A DNA stretch of 64,000 nt, from assembly GCA_026018925.1 (NCBI GenBank), contig JAKSZU010000016.1:31028877-31092876 (forward strand), in the 5' to 3' direction. How positions within the stretch are numbered: the stretch's first letter is position 1; each line of letters opens with the position of its first letter. Under the pieces are notes generated by a model that was not told the origin of the DNA, ran no database searches, and saw nothing but the letters and a program-made list of their open reading frames with translations. Shown here piece by piece: positions 22,556 to 33,599 of the stretch. The DNA is from Tupaia tana (Eukaryota > Chordata > Mammalia > Scandentia > Tupaiidae). Position numbers and translations under genes: made by a program.

Positions 22556-22872
22556 GAGAAAGCACAGCAGAAATTGGCCCTTGCAACTTGCTGAGTTTGC
22601 TCTCAAAATTATGGCATCAGACATGGTCAAGAGTGAAAATGTGAATACAAAGTGAAAATAATGGGAATGAAAGAAATTCCTTGGCAAAATCTTAAAGAGG
22701 TGAAACAAGAATTCCAATATCTGATAATGTTAAGTTACATTTTTTTGTATAATTTAAATACCCAGGGGGAGATGAAGGACCTTCTGTTCATTGCGGGAGT
22801 AGGTAATCTACTGCTGGAGATGGTGGTGGGTAAGAGAGCTTTACATAATTTGCAATGACTGTCCTCTGCAAG

Positions 22873-23722
22873 AAGTCTTTAGTATAGATGCAGCCTTTGA
22901 TCTGGCCTCCCTATTCTCTCTACAGAAGATGAGATTCTGGAACGGCCGCAAGTAACAGCAATTAATCATCAGGCTAAATATGGATAAAATCACAGTGGTG
23001 GGGGAACAGCAGATGGCACAGCAGTTCTATTGCTGGGCTCCAGTGGGGTTGACTACAGTTAAAGTCCCAGACTTAGTGGCTTAAAACTCACACCGGGTGC
23101 ATGTGTGTGCATACCCTAAATCCCAAGAGGAGAATGGAGGAGAAGGAATTGGAGCATGACCAGCTCCCTTGGGGGCTGATGTCTCACTTTCTGTCTCTCT
23201 GATGAGTGCATGCACCCTATAGTATAAAAATCTCTCTAAAAAAATTGCCACAATGGACAGTAAAGCTACAGTGACAAAAAGGTTCTTGGCCCACAAAAAT
23301 CTATGATGGCAGTTGACAGATTGTGGTACTTGCATGATGATGAGACAGATGAACAACTGACTAGAGAACTACATAACTTATGCAATGGGAAAATGTTAAC
23401 AGCAGGGTAGCAGAAGACTAATGACAGCCGTTGTGATGGGAAGTTATGATGACTTACCCAGAGCTGTGCAAGATCCCCTGGATGCACTGAAGAGAGAAGA
23501 GGCTGGATTACCTTGAGCAAATGTCCCTGCAATGTCACAGCGAGTTTATGCAATAAACATTTTTCCAGTTATTCCTTCAAATATTCATGTAACTGTTCAT
23601 GAAGGCAACTCTGTGCTGGAGGATGGGAAGTATGCAGACTTGTAAAATATGTTAGGTATGAGGGTCTAGATGATATTGATCTGGACATTGGGCATGCCAC
23701 CATGGTTCACCAGTTAGACTGA
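22873..23722 (+). pseudogene. Decayed coding-like sequence, split by a SINE; identity unknown
   Basis: Successive plus-strand segments read as protein with frame breaks between them. Near 22873-22915 a segment reads EVFSIDAAFDLASLFSLQK; from 22930 one begins DEILERPQVTAINHQAKYG. After the SINE a segment contains LWYLHDDETDEQLTRELHNL. At 23442-23501 one reads SYDDLPRAVQDPLDALKREE, followed after an in-frame stop by one containing VYAINIFPVIPSNIHVTVHE. At 23660-23719 EGLDDIDLDIGHATMVHQLD is followed by TGA. Several stops and shifts interrupt the reading, so it is not functional. A processed pseudogene is the simplest explanation, though no A tail is visible; a relic of a spliced gene is the alternative, since 'ctattctctctacag' precedes 22925. 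No family recognised. Confidence 0.45.
23001..23245 (+). mobile_element. Family 1 tRNA-SINE, old copy, inside the pseudogene
   Basis: Head 'ggggaacagcagatggcacagcag', B-box remnant 'agttaaagtccc', and 3' end 'cctatagtataaaaatctctc'. It interrupts the coding-like sequence between the segment ending near 22990 and the one starting near 23250. Confidence 0.9.
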
Positions 23723-23935
23723 GGGTGAAGATTAAATGATAAATTCAATTCTGGTTTGAGGTTATTTTACAGGTCTGCTGGCCCATTTTGTGGTACTTGA
23801 CACAGATTACATTATAATTAGCCAATTTGGATAACACATCATCGGAACTGATATTTGGCCTATTCCATGTTATTCAGTCTGCCGTTCATATCTTTGGAAG
23901 TTTTTAGCAAGTTGAATGAGAATTCATACACATAC

Positions 23936-24079
23936 CTTCTCTTGGTAACTACTCTGTCATTTTTTTCTTTATTTTCAAATTTCAGTCGGTTCTGACTAAG
24001 CACTGTATCAATTTCTTGCTCTTCCAGCAATGCCATTTCCTCTGCTTCTGTCTCAGTTACTGTCTGTGTTATCAGGTAA
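23936..24079 (-). CDS. Probable 144-nt internal coding exon, unknown gene
   Basis: Read on the minus strand, a T-rich tract ending 'tttttttttttaatcttcag' precedes 144 nt that are followed by the donor 'agagaag|gtatgtgtatg'. One frame is open across the whole exon. It enters and leaves in the same phase (1 base, 47 full codons, 2 bases), so skipping it would keep the frame. The peptide is acidic and polar: it begins YLITQTVTETEAEEMALLEE, continues through a QEIDTVLSQNRLKFENK stretch and ends in a basic DRVVTKR. It looks like a helical or linker region rather than a catalytic domain. The other two frames contain stops. No neighbouring exon could be linked with confidence: the minus-strand candidate at 18061-18229 is out of phase with it. 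The gene is not recognised. Chance is possible, but good sites at both ends plus an open, Glu/Lys-rich frame make a real exon more likely. Confidence 0.55.
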
Positions 24080-24099
24080 CTGAAGATTAAAAAAAAAAA

Positions 24100-25434
24100 T
24101 TAGTTTGTGCATACTTCATACACAAAGTGATTTGTGTGCTAGTTTTGAAAAGAGTAGGTGAACCGACAGGAGCTGTATAGATCTCAGAGGACATCTGATC
24201 GATAGCGTGTGATGGGTGGCAGCTGGGTACAGTTCTTCTTTATAGTAGACAGTAGATCAGAAATTAACCTGGAGGTATTCAGGAAGGACGCTAGAGATTG
24301 GCAAATACTTTTCTCAGAAGGCCATAGAGACTGACCAAAGGATACAAATCCTATAGGAAAAAAAACAAAAGAACTGATAGCATAGCCAAGCTACAAGAAG
24401 GAACCGAAATAACCCCATATTAAATGTGACATAATAAACTAACCCTTAAAGATGGTTTGCTTCCCTTCTACTAACTAGTCTTGCTTTATTATTTAACTAG
24501 TAGAAAACCAAACAAACAAACAAAAAAAACAAAAACAAACTAATCTAAAATCAAAAAAATAAAAATAAAACACTATAATTGTAGCTTTGCTGAGTTTTCA
24601 CAGGAGCTGGACCTTGAAATCAAAGACAGAGAGCAGACATGTCTAAGAAACAAAGAGGAATGAGATATTGGTCTTGAGGAGGAAGGGACTTTGTGCACAG
24701 CAACTCTGGTGCCAACCAGGCCCCATGTAGCTGTGCAGAAGAGCATGTAGTGCTGCCCCCTTCCCACTTTCCTGTCCTAGTCTGTAACTTCAAAGATGAT
24801 CTTTAAACATTAATTCATCATATCTTCTCAGGTTATTGGTTTCCTGTATGTAGCTATCTTTCCTTTCCACTAACATTTGTCTTTCAAGTCTTTCCAGCTG
24901 TGAGCAGCTGAACATGGGTTTGGTCACTGAGCAGATCTGAACCTAGTCTGGTTACAGTAGAGTGTCTTACTGCAAAATAGAAATCATCTGTCTTAAGTGA
25001 AAAGTGTAAGCTCTAGAAAAGTTAACATACCTTCGCTTAGGATGAACTATCTGCCACCTTTTGGACTAAAGGTCCAAAAGAGTTCAACGAGTGGGTTCTA
25101 ATATGGAGGAAAAAGTAATGGATTAGTAGAGCTCATATATCAGATGATGTGACAAATCAGCACTGAGACTCCAGTAGCTGGTGGGTTGTAAATGGAAGAG
25201 CATCATCCTTAACTGAGTCTTGAAAATGTGCCCATTTAAGCATGAATGATGCTTTGAGAGCATATGAACAGTCACATTGGCCATACGTGCCTATGTGTTA
25301 GTGATCTGAAATCACTGCTAATGTGGGTTGGTGTAGAAGGAACTTTAGCAACAATAAATCATAGTGGCTAAGCTTACCCTGAATCAGCACAAATGGGAGA
25401 AATACATCTTACTGGGACAGATGAATTCAGTGCC
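24100..25434. other. Unassigned sequence (likely intronic if the exon is real)
   Basis: An A-rich stretch of C-interrupted A runs lies at 24500-24575. A minus-strand open stretch at 24573-24767 has no supporting splice sites. Nothing else recognised. Confidence 0.4.
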
Positions 25435-25440
25435 AATAAA

Positions 25441-25557
25441 TGTTGGGGTCCAGCCTCGGCGGGGGTGGGTTATCTCCTCAGAGGCGGCGCAGGAAGGAAA
25501 GACTGAGACTTCAGTGCCTTTTTCACGCACGTCCTCAGGCTGGGTCAGACTCCTCCA
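25441..25557. mobile_element. GC-rich TG...CA insert with 6-bp flanking repeat (LTR-like?)
   Basis: 117 bp starting 'tgttggggtccagcctcgg' and ending 'agactcctcca', flanked by 'aataaa' on both sides (25435-25440 and 25558-25563). It is much richer in G/C than its surroundings. TG...CA ends with a 6-bp duplication fit class II endogenous retrovirus LTRs, but 117 bp is too short for a full LTR and there is no internal poly(A) signal. Confidence 0.3.
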
Positions 25558-25564
25558 AATAAAG

Positions 25565-26039
25565 GTCCTATTGCTAAAGTTAGAGGCAAGCATGTAAATA
25601 CCTGGGATTCCTGTCATTAAGTGGGATGAATCATTCAGCAATTAAAGGAAATTAGAAGGGAGCATTTATTTCAGTTAAAAAGACATATGAAAAATCCACC
25701 TCATACAGGCAATAATATTGAGGCAAGAAATTTCTTTTAATTCCCAGTACAAATGTAATTCAGATTATAAAGCGGTCTGACAGAGATATAACTATGGTTT
25801 GCAACAATGGAGAGTTAATTACAGATTATATACCACCTAAAAAGTAAAATGGTAAAGAAAGTCCACTCACATGAAGAAGGTGAAAGTAATATAACTTGTG
25901 TTCATTATTATTTTAAAATTGCAAAACAAATGAAAACTCTAACTTTTAACTCAGTAATTAAAATGATTAAAGTAACATTTCTGAAGTTTGAAAACAAAGT
26001 ACTTTTTAATCTATACAGGAAAAATTAGAATAATTTTTT
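25565..26039. other. Unassigned sequence
   Basis: Nothing recognised. Confidence 0.45.
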
Positions 26040-26040
26040 T

Positions 26041-26190
26041 TCGGAGGCAGTAGCTGGTGTGGTGTTTAAGGCATTGGACTCCCACATGGCTGACCATAGT
26101 TCAAGTTCCAGACATTGCAGCTTGCGTTCTCACTTTCCCTTTCTCTCTCTTGTGAGTGCACATGTTCTTTTGCAAATTAAAATAATAATA
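26041..26190 (+). mobile_element. Family 1 tRNA-SINE, short form
   Basis: Head 'ggaggcagtagctggtgtggtgtttaaggcattgg', B box 'agttcaagttcc', then straight from 'gcagcttgcg' into the CT-rich 3' part and 'caaattaaaataataataatt'. The central GC-rich body of the long form is absent. Confidence 0.85.
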
Positions 26191-26224
26191 ATTAAACTAA
26201 ATTTTAATTTAAATTTTAATTTAA

Positions 26225-26473
26225 TTTTTTTTAGAAAGAGATTTTTCTATAGAGTGCATGAATTCGCTGGAGACAAAGAGAGACAAAAAGTGAGAAATCA
26301 ATCCCCGGGGGGTTGATCATGCCACAATTCCTTTTCCTCTATTTCCCTATCAGGATTTTGGGAATGTACACATACATGTGTCTGGCATAAGTTTCAAGCC
26401 ACTGGATCTGGGACTTGAACTACAGTTATCTATGTGGGAGTCCAGCACCTTATCCACTATGCCACCTGACCTC
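26225..26473 (-). mobile_element. Family 1 tRNA-SINE, long form
   Basis: Antisense copy beginning 'ttttttttagaaagagattttt'; it contains the hairpin 'ccccggggggttg' and ends in head remnant 'ttatccactatgccacctg'. Confidence 0.88.
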
Positions 26474-27100
26474 AGTATTATAATAATTTAACAGTAAGTT
26501 CTGTCAAGAAAACTACTATTATTGAACATACTCAGTGAAATTTAGTGTAAACTTCAACTTGATTAGTTTTGTAAAGTATAATGCTTGTTATATTTAGGAT
26601 ATGTTGTGTGACATTCATAAATAACATTTTATGATGAGAAATCATGTTTCCTAGTACGTAGACTTTAAGAACATAGTATGGAATTGTCTTCCATAAATTT
26701 AATAAAGGGTGTTAAGTTAATGCTAAATTATTTACTTACTATTGTTTAGTGGTTGTGAATTAATTATTAGAACATATTGCAAGTAAAAACTTGCAACTCT
26801 CCCTGAAAATGAATGTTAAAACAATGCTTGACTCGGTTCAAGATAAAAGATTGATACATTCTAACTAAAATGTATACATTTTCTTTTGTTTCGTGAACTT
26901 TAAAAATTATTTAAGAATATCAGAAATACTGTTCTATTTAGCTAAATTGTCCCTAGACTTGTTTTCCAGTCAATATGCATTTTCTGCTCCTTTAGCCTCG
27001 AATGTCCAGTAATTAGTTATTACTTGGGAAAATCCTACCCATCTTTTTATAACCAATTAAAATACCCTTACTTTATTTGTATATACATCTACTGTCTTAT
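26474..27100. other. Unassigned sequence
   Basis: A/T-rich; no feature recognised. Confidence 0.45.
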
Positions 27101-27600
27101 CCAATACACACTTATTGAGTGACTACTATATGATAGGCACTGTTTTAGGTTGGGTGAATGGGACAAGGAAGTAAGGGTGTTGTTATAAAAATAACATTTT
27201 AACAGGAACTGAGACAATTAATTATGTAAATACATAAATAAGTCTATACTTTCATGTTATCATAAGATCTAGCATAAACACCTACTAAGATAAGGGGGCT
27301 GGGTTGGGGTAGAATCATGGAGGCTATTTTAAATAGTGTGGTCATTGAGAGATGGATTTTTGGAGGAGTTGACATTTAGACAAAAACTAAAAACCAGTGA
27401 GATCAAATATATGGCCCTGAGGTGAGAATACGTTTTCTTTATTCAAAGAACTAAAAAGGCTTTATGGCAAGAGTGGAATGTTCAGGAAGAGTTGTTAGAG
27501 ATGACTTTGGGTAGGTATGCAGGATCTGATCACACAAGGCCTTGCAGATGATGGTGAAGCAATTCAACTCTATTCTAAAAGTAGAACTCCAAACATTTTG
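27101..27600. repeat. Ancient mammalian interspersed repeat (family not named)
   Basis: 'ttattgagtgactactatatgataggcactgtttt' (in parts), then 'ggaggagttgacatttagac', 'ggaatgttcaggaagag' and 'caaggccttgcagatgatgg' follow the order of a widespread, very old repeat seen across placental genomes. I recall its text but not its library name. Confidence 0.45.
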
Positions 27601-27950
27601 GACAAGGTTTTGATGAATACTCATGCATAACCTCCAAAGATCATGCCCTCATTGTGCAGGAATAGATTATAGGTGTCAAAAATATAAAGAAAAAATTGTG
27701 TAGCCAAATGAAAGACATCATAGAAATAGGGCCATAGTAAGGTTTAAGAGAAGTGATGTGAAGGAATGCCACTGTTTTCTCCACTGGTGCTTTCTCTTCA
27801 GCTTCTGGGATGGAGTGTGTGCAGAGAGGAGTTATGCAGGTTGGCGATGGATGTATATGTGCCAGTCATGTTAGTGATGGCAAGGTGACAGCTGCTGCAG
27901 GAGAAAGGTAATTTACTGAAGACCACCAGATCATTCTGTTGCTTTAGGGT
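27601..27950. other. Unassigned sequence
   Basis: Nothing recognised. Confidence 0.4.
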
Positions 27951-27967
27951 AGAGCCCACAGAATCTT

Positions 27968-28228
27968 TTTTTTTTTTTGGAGAGGTTTTTGCTATAGGGC
28001 GCGTGCACTCGCCAGACAGACAGAGACAGACAGAGAGACAGAAAGAAAGAATTCAATTCAGGGGGGATGGCCACGCTGCAATCCCTTCTCCTCCATTCTC
28101 CTCTCGGGATCTTGGACACGCACGCACACGCGCCAGGCATGAGTTTTAAGCCACCGGGTCCGGGACGCGAACCGTCGTCGACTATGTGGGAGTCCAGAGA
28201 CATAGCCATTACGCTAACTGCTGGTCCC
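27968..28228 (-). mobile_element. Family 1 tRNA-SINE, young copy, perfect 16-bp TSD
   Basis: 'gagcccacagaatctt' occurs at 27952-27967 and 28229-28244 without mismatch. The body is CpG-rich; the B box reads 'ggttcgcgtcc' on the minus strand. Confidence 0.96.
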
Positions 28229-28328
28229 GAGCCCACAGAATCTTAAATTGTCCTTTTGATTCTCAATTCTCCCTATAAACTGACTGGAGATTAGGACGTG
28301 AGGATCTAGTCTGTGATACACATCCAAA

Positions 28329-28453
28329 GAGCCTTCAAAAAATACGTGGAGATGTGTGTTATGTAAACATTATACATGGGTTTCAAAAAGTTTTGGCACC
28401 AAAATAAACGTATACTTTCATTCCATTTTCTCACCAGTTTTTTGAAATATTCA
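28329..28453. mobile_element. Mariner-like MITE (inverted-repeat element)
   Basis: Ends 'ccttcaaaaaatacgtgg' and, on the other strand, 'atttcaaaaaactggtgag' form imperfect inverted repeats. The internal block is the reverse complement of the one in 6466-6598. Confidence 0.5.
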
Positions 28454-28561
28454 CATAATGTGGAATAGTTAGATCACAAAGTTGAAGCTGAAAAAAATAA
28501 GTGAGAGAAATCATTGCCCCACTTCCCTTTCCCAAGTCAGCCTGTGGCAGAGAATAATGAT

Positions 28562-29339
28562 GTTTATCAAATCTCATTTTATATTTTTTATTTAATTTTT
28601 AATTTAGATTTGATCAATGTACATCTTTACAGTGTACAGCATGGTTTTTCCCACCATGAATATGGTACATATTAGTTAAGTCAAAGACGTTACCATATGT
28701 ATCATCATCAACAGATAACTTGTCATTTTTGTGTCTATTAAATGTTTTTCTCCTGATCCCTATCCCTCCCACTCCTTAGTCTCCACCCCCTCCTATACTG
28801 TCTCTACTATTTTCAGTTGGTCCTTCTTCTTATTAAACCTTCCAGTCTTTCAGTTTCTGCCGTGGAGTACAGGCATTCCGTATACATTAAGCGAAGACAT
28901 ACAATGATTGAGTCGTATTCCATAGAGTACATGTGCTATATTTTTTCAATCCACTCTTCTATTTATGGATGTTTGGGTTGATTCCATCTCTGAGCAATTG
29001 TGAATAATGCTGTAATAAACATGGATGTGCAAAAGTTTATACAACTAAGGGTTTTCCTTACCCTTTGGGTAGATACCTAAAAATAATATTACTGGGTCGT
29101 ATGGTATTTCTATTTGTCGATTTCTGAGGAACCTCTATATTTTTCTCCACAGTGGCTGTCCTAATCTACATTCCTGCCAACAATGTAGGAGAGTTCCCTT
29201 TTCACCACAGCCTCGCCAGCATTTATCCTTCTTTATTATTTTTTTTTAATCTTAACTATTCTGACTGGGGTTAAGTGGTTTCTCATTGTGGTTTTAATTT
29301 GCATTTCCCTAATGCTAAGAGATGTTGAGGATGTTTTTT
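28562..29339 (-). mobile_element. L1: 3' UTR and ORF2 C-terminal end
   Basis: Antisense of the ORF2 end: 'tattccatagagtacatgtg', 'gatgtttgggttgattcc', 'gcaattgtgaataatgctgtaataaac', 'ttaccctttgggtagatacc'. The 3' UTR part (28570-28900) is shared with the L1s at 42050, 49370 and 61100. It is interrupted by the SINE at 29340. The reading frame is broken. Confidence 0.85.
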
Positions 29340-29607
29340 TCTCTTTTTTTTTGGTGGGGAGAGGTTTTTGCTATAGGGCGTGTGTGCTCGCCAGAAAGAC
29401 AGAGAGAGACCGAGAGACAGAAAGCAAGAAATCATCCCCCGGGGGGAATGGACACGCAACAATCCCTTCTCCTCCATTCTCTTCTCAGGAGCTTGGGCAC
29501 GCATGCACACGCACCCAGGGTGAGTTTAAGCCGCCGGGTCCAGGACTCGAACTGTAGTCGACTACGTGGGAGTCCAGTGACATAGCCATTATGCTAACTG
29601 CTGGTCC
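29340..29607 (-). mobile_element. Family 1 tRNA-SINE, young copy, inside L1
   Basis: CpG-rich body with hairpin 'cccccggggggaatgg'. Flanks 'tgaggatgtttttt' and 'tgaggattttttc' mark the insertion site in the L1. Confidence 0.95.
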
Positions 29608-29840
29608 TGAGGATTTTTTCATATGGTTTTTTGGTCATTTGTATGTCTTCCTTAGAGAGTTGTCTATTCGGCTCACTTACTCATCTTTCATTGGATTTAT
29701 TATCATTTTGTGGGTAAGCTGCTTGAATTTCTTGTATATTTTGGTTATCAGTGCCTTAAATGAGGCATAGTTTGCAAATAAATTCTTCCATTCTGAGAGT
29801 TGTCTTTTTATAATTTGTAAGATGTTGATTGTAATGGTTG
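29608..29840 (-). mobile_element. L1 ORF2 fragment (continues 28562-29339)
   Basis: 'ttcatatggttttttggtcatttgtatgtcttcctt' (in parts), 'gtaagctgcttgaatttcttg' and 'attcttccattctgagagttg' continue the antisense L1 text. Confidence 0.75.
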
Positions 29841-31594
29841 ACCGACCTGTGTAATATGACATCCTAAGTCTTTTTTTTTTTCCTTTTAAATATAGACATT
29901 GAAAATAAACATTAGTTTTATTGTCTAAAGGTAGAACAAGCAAAAGGGATACTAAATTAGTGAAACCTAGGACATGGGAAAGGACTTCCCTTTTTATACA
30001 AAGGATGTATTATTATTACTGTTTTCTTTAAAGTCAAAGTGAAGAAACATGCTTATGTCTTTTAATAGAAAATTAGGGTCCTGAATCTACTCCATAGAAG
30101 TTAATTCTGGTGACTGAAATAGATAGACTAAACTCGGTCTCTTTAAAATGTGACATATAGGAATAATTTTTCCAAAGAAAACATTATCACTGGGGGCTCA
30201 CATATGGAGAACTATTTACATACTCCATTTTCTTATCACCTACTACTTTATTAATTATTATATACTAATAAGCATAAACATAAATGAGAAGAATTTCAAA
30301 TGGGTACTCATTAACTTCTTCTAGACTGATTATGCAATGTCATTTTACAATATACATATTATACATGATCAAATGTTTCTTTTTGCAATTTTACGTTAAT
30401 TATTAAACTTAGAATTAACCATTATGGGTAATTATTAACATACTCTATTCATTGCTACTATTATTCATATTTTTATAACAAGGACTACATTCCAGAAAGG
30501 AAAACCTCATTACATTCAAATATATTTGTGTGCTTTGGGCTTCTACTGTTTAAAATATCACAGAAATAACTAACACATGCAAGAGCAATTTAAAAACTGC
30601 CCTAATTTAAATTACAAGAAAAACAAAATTTCCATGACTTTTCTTGACTCTATTTCTGTTATTTCTTAAACATTATTTTCTTGATATAGATATTAACACT
30701 ATAAATGCAAACAGTGATTAACTACTTTTCTATATTCAATTTATGACCATATCTGTGGAATGAGTAAGTTTTCGGTTGGATTGTCCATCTACAATTTGTC
30801 AAAGGAAATGTTGCTTTGGAATTTTTCTAAACAAGCAAAATAATTTGGTGACAAGAAAGACCAAGGGATATGGAAGAATGAAAATACATGATCTTAAAGT
30901 TCAAAATAGTAAGGAATCTGAGTAGACTCAAGTCTATTCTTTAGGTAGTACACAGGTTGTAGGGGAAAAAGAATGATGTGTTTAGTTTGAAAAATACTTT
31001 ATTGATTTAGAAAAAAATATCAGTCATTTGGGAAAAGTTAACTCTGAGCACAGTTCATGTAAGAAACAATTGTTCATAAGATGTAATTATGAGTAGTGGA
31101 AAACTGTGGTATGGAGGAAGTTTTAGGCTTAATACGCAGTGAAAAAGATTAAGTATGTTCTAATTCAGTATGAATCACCATTTAACAAGTTGCATTTCAA
31201 TTGCAGATAATTAAAGAGATCGTAATTTGCTTGAGGTGTTGGAATACATGTGCAGATTACAAGCAGAATTGGACTATGTGACTACTAGAGTTCCTTCTAC
31301 TTACATTCTATGGCTTTAAAAAGTCAGAAAATCCTCTTTTCACTTTTGATCGCATTAAATAAATGTTAAGTGTTTCCATCTGATTTATCATTGAATTGGC
31401 CAGAGATAAAAATCTTATCAAGCATACACAGATTTGTTGAATTATCAAGTTTTAGAATGATGGGCATGAGGATAAGGCTTAAAGACACAGATAGAGCATC
31501 TCATTTACCATTTAGAACTCAGTAAATACTAGGTCATATAGTTGTGCTCCAGTAGAAATTGACGAGCCAGGTTTGCATGAATTTTTCTTTGTTC
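29841..31594. other. Unassigned sequence
   Basis: About 1.75 kb of A/T-rich DNA with no recognisable exon or repeat. Confidence 0.45.
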
Positions 31595-31855
31595 TCACAA
31601 TACAGGAAAGTACCATAAATGGTTCTTCCCTATATGGTTGCACTTAGCTATGGCAGAGAAGTAGGGAGATGTGCTGCCTTCTTTCCTCTTCCATGAGGGA
31701 GTGGTTATTCTAGGTTCTGGGGGTGCAGTCTCTAAACGGCCTTCAGTCACTAGCTTCTTCAGGAATAACTCCAGGTCAGAGAACTTCTTGCCTGTCCTAC
31801 CTGAAGATGGAGATGGGGTTTTAAAGGCCAGCCATTTTGGCAGAGCTAGAAACAT
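31595..31855 (-). other. Coding-like open frame of 86 codons, unproven
   Basis: The frame opens at an ATG (31855) with an upstream in-frame TGA and ends at TGA. It contains 'SGRTGKKFSDLELFLKKLV' and 'TAPPEPRITTPSWKRKEG'. A pyrimidine tract ending 'ccatctccatcttcag' lies within it and could be an acceptor, but no good donor follows. The opposite strand is also open here for 81 codons, so chance is quite possible. Confidence 0.2.
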
Positions 31856-31891
31856 GTTTGTCCTAGAGTTTCTTCCTCTGGATCAGATAAA

Positions 31892-32110
31892 CCAGGTTTT
31901 CTCAGTTTGGGTATAATTGGCATTTGGGGCTGGACTATCACATGTGTAATAGGATGTTTGGTTTCATTCTCATCTTCTATCCATTAGATGCCAGTAGCAA
32001 CTCTTCATGCTCACCCTTGTCATGTTAACAAAAATGTCCCCAGCATTATCAACTGTCCCCTGGAGGTGGTTGATAAAATTGTTCCCAAATGAAGACCAGT
32101 GGACTAAAAT
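31892..32110. mobile_element. MER20-like hAT element
   Basis: 'ggttttctcagtttgggtataattggcatttggggctgga' (in parts), 'ataggatgtttggtttcattc', 'ccattagatgccagtagcaac', 'aacaaaaatgtccccagcatt' and 'aactgtcccctggaggtgg' follow MER20 in order and spacing. Confidence 0.85.
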
Positions 32111-32217
32111 TGTCAGGTTGGCAACTTCTCCCACCTTCTAATAACCCCCTCTCCACTAGCTGTTGATTACAGTGAAATTACACCATATATACATGGTGTA
32201 GTGGAAATCCCAAATTG

Positions 32218-32450
32218 GGGCTGGCTCCTTGGCTTGGTGGAAAAACCACTCAGATCCCACTTGGCCAACTGCGTAGCTAGAGACTCAGACCCAGCAGGAT
32301 GGGAAACACTCTGGGTACATGTGGTCTCTCAAAAGCCCAAAAGGATGGAGAGTGGAGGAGAAGGGATTGTGGCATGACCATTACCCCTGGGGTGTGCTTT
32401 TTCTTTTCCTCTCTGGCAAGCATATGCACCCTCCAACACAGAAACACACA
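32218..32450 (+). mobile_element. Family 1 tRNA-SINE, old copy
   Basis: Head 'ggggctggctccttggcttggtgg'; the middle 'ggagagtggaggagaagggattgtggcatgacc' (in parts) is well kept; CT-rich region short. Confidence 0.8.
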
Positions 32451-33583
32451 CAAAACTCCCAATTGACTAGAGTCAATAGTGTTTTGGGGAGGTGGTTGTA
32501 ATTCAGCAAATCTGTTTTTATCTCCTTGCAGAGTCTATTAAAAGAAGTAGAGAGGTTCAAAGTTGTAGCAGGTGGACAATATTTTAGCATCCTACTTGAA
32601 TAAATCCCTATATATATAAAGATACAGAAGGAGGCAAATTTGGCATATAGATGAAAACAATGCAGTTTAAAAGGAAGATTTTAATCAAATATTTAAGGTC
32701 ATATGAGACAGCAGTCTAGTCAGGAGAGATATGGAGATGAACAAGATTGACAGGCTGGGGCCAGTGAGAAATTAGTCTAAGAATTGTGAGTGGTGGTAGA
32801 TCTTAGTTAGGTTATTGGTGTTATTATGACATAGACACCACTTTCTCTCTTCCAACTGTCAGTAAAAATCTGTGACACCCACAAGTACCTTATATGCATA
32901 GTGTGTGTGTGTGTGTGGTGTATTTGTTTTAAAACGAAGGGAAAAGCACTGTATACCATTCTATGGGCAGCCTTTCGCATAAAATCAGCAAACACAAGGA
33001 AGGAGCATTGATCCTAAAATTTAAGAGTAGCCTTGAATTTAGTGTTTAAGAAGAACTATGTAAATCCTTGGGTCTTACCCCAAGCCTCAAGAAAGATTGG
33101 TAGGGAACGGGGCATTCATGGGGAACCCAGGTCAACTTAATTAGAATTTTAAAGACTAGATTCCTCTGCTCACATTCAGGTTATCCAGAAATATAGTTAA
33201 CATCTATATATTATTTCACAGTTTTGAAAACATTTTCTCATACAAGTATTGCTACTGAAATGCTTTCTGTATATTTTTTATTTCCAATTTAATGTACATT
33301 TATTGTTTAAGACCCAAATAAAGGATCTTTTTAGATGCTTGAGTCCTGGTCCTTCAATTGCCGTTGCCCCTTATACATCTATTTCTATCAGAGTGCTTGG
33401 TCGATAAAACCAGTAATGGTCATAAAATGTCTCTTCTCTACCAGAATGGGACCTGACCCAATAGTGAGGACGATCTCTTATTCACTTTGTGTTACTGTGT
33501 CCCAGTGCAGTGCCTAACACACATTTAGCAGAGAGTGACTGAAAAAAAAAGGTATAAGAGTGACTGTCACTTTACTTTTCAAA
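32451..33583. other. Unassigned sequence with a short (GT)n
   Basis: A (GT)n run lies at about 32899-32918. Otherwise nothing recognised. Confidence 0.45.
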
Positions 33584-33599
33584 GATGCAATCAGTCGTC

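Noticed and set aside
23460..23488. 29-nt minus-strand segment between a strong acceptor ('cctcttctctcttcag') and a strong donor ('ctgg|gtaagt')
   Set aside because: Both sites are good and the phase would fit after the 144-nt exon, but 29 nt is very short and the segment lies antisense inside the decayed coding-like stretch (SYDDLPRAV…), which explains its composition better. RNA junction reads would be needed.
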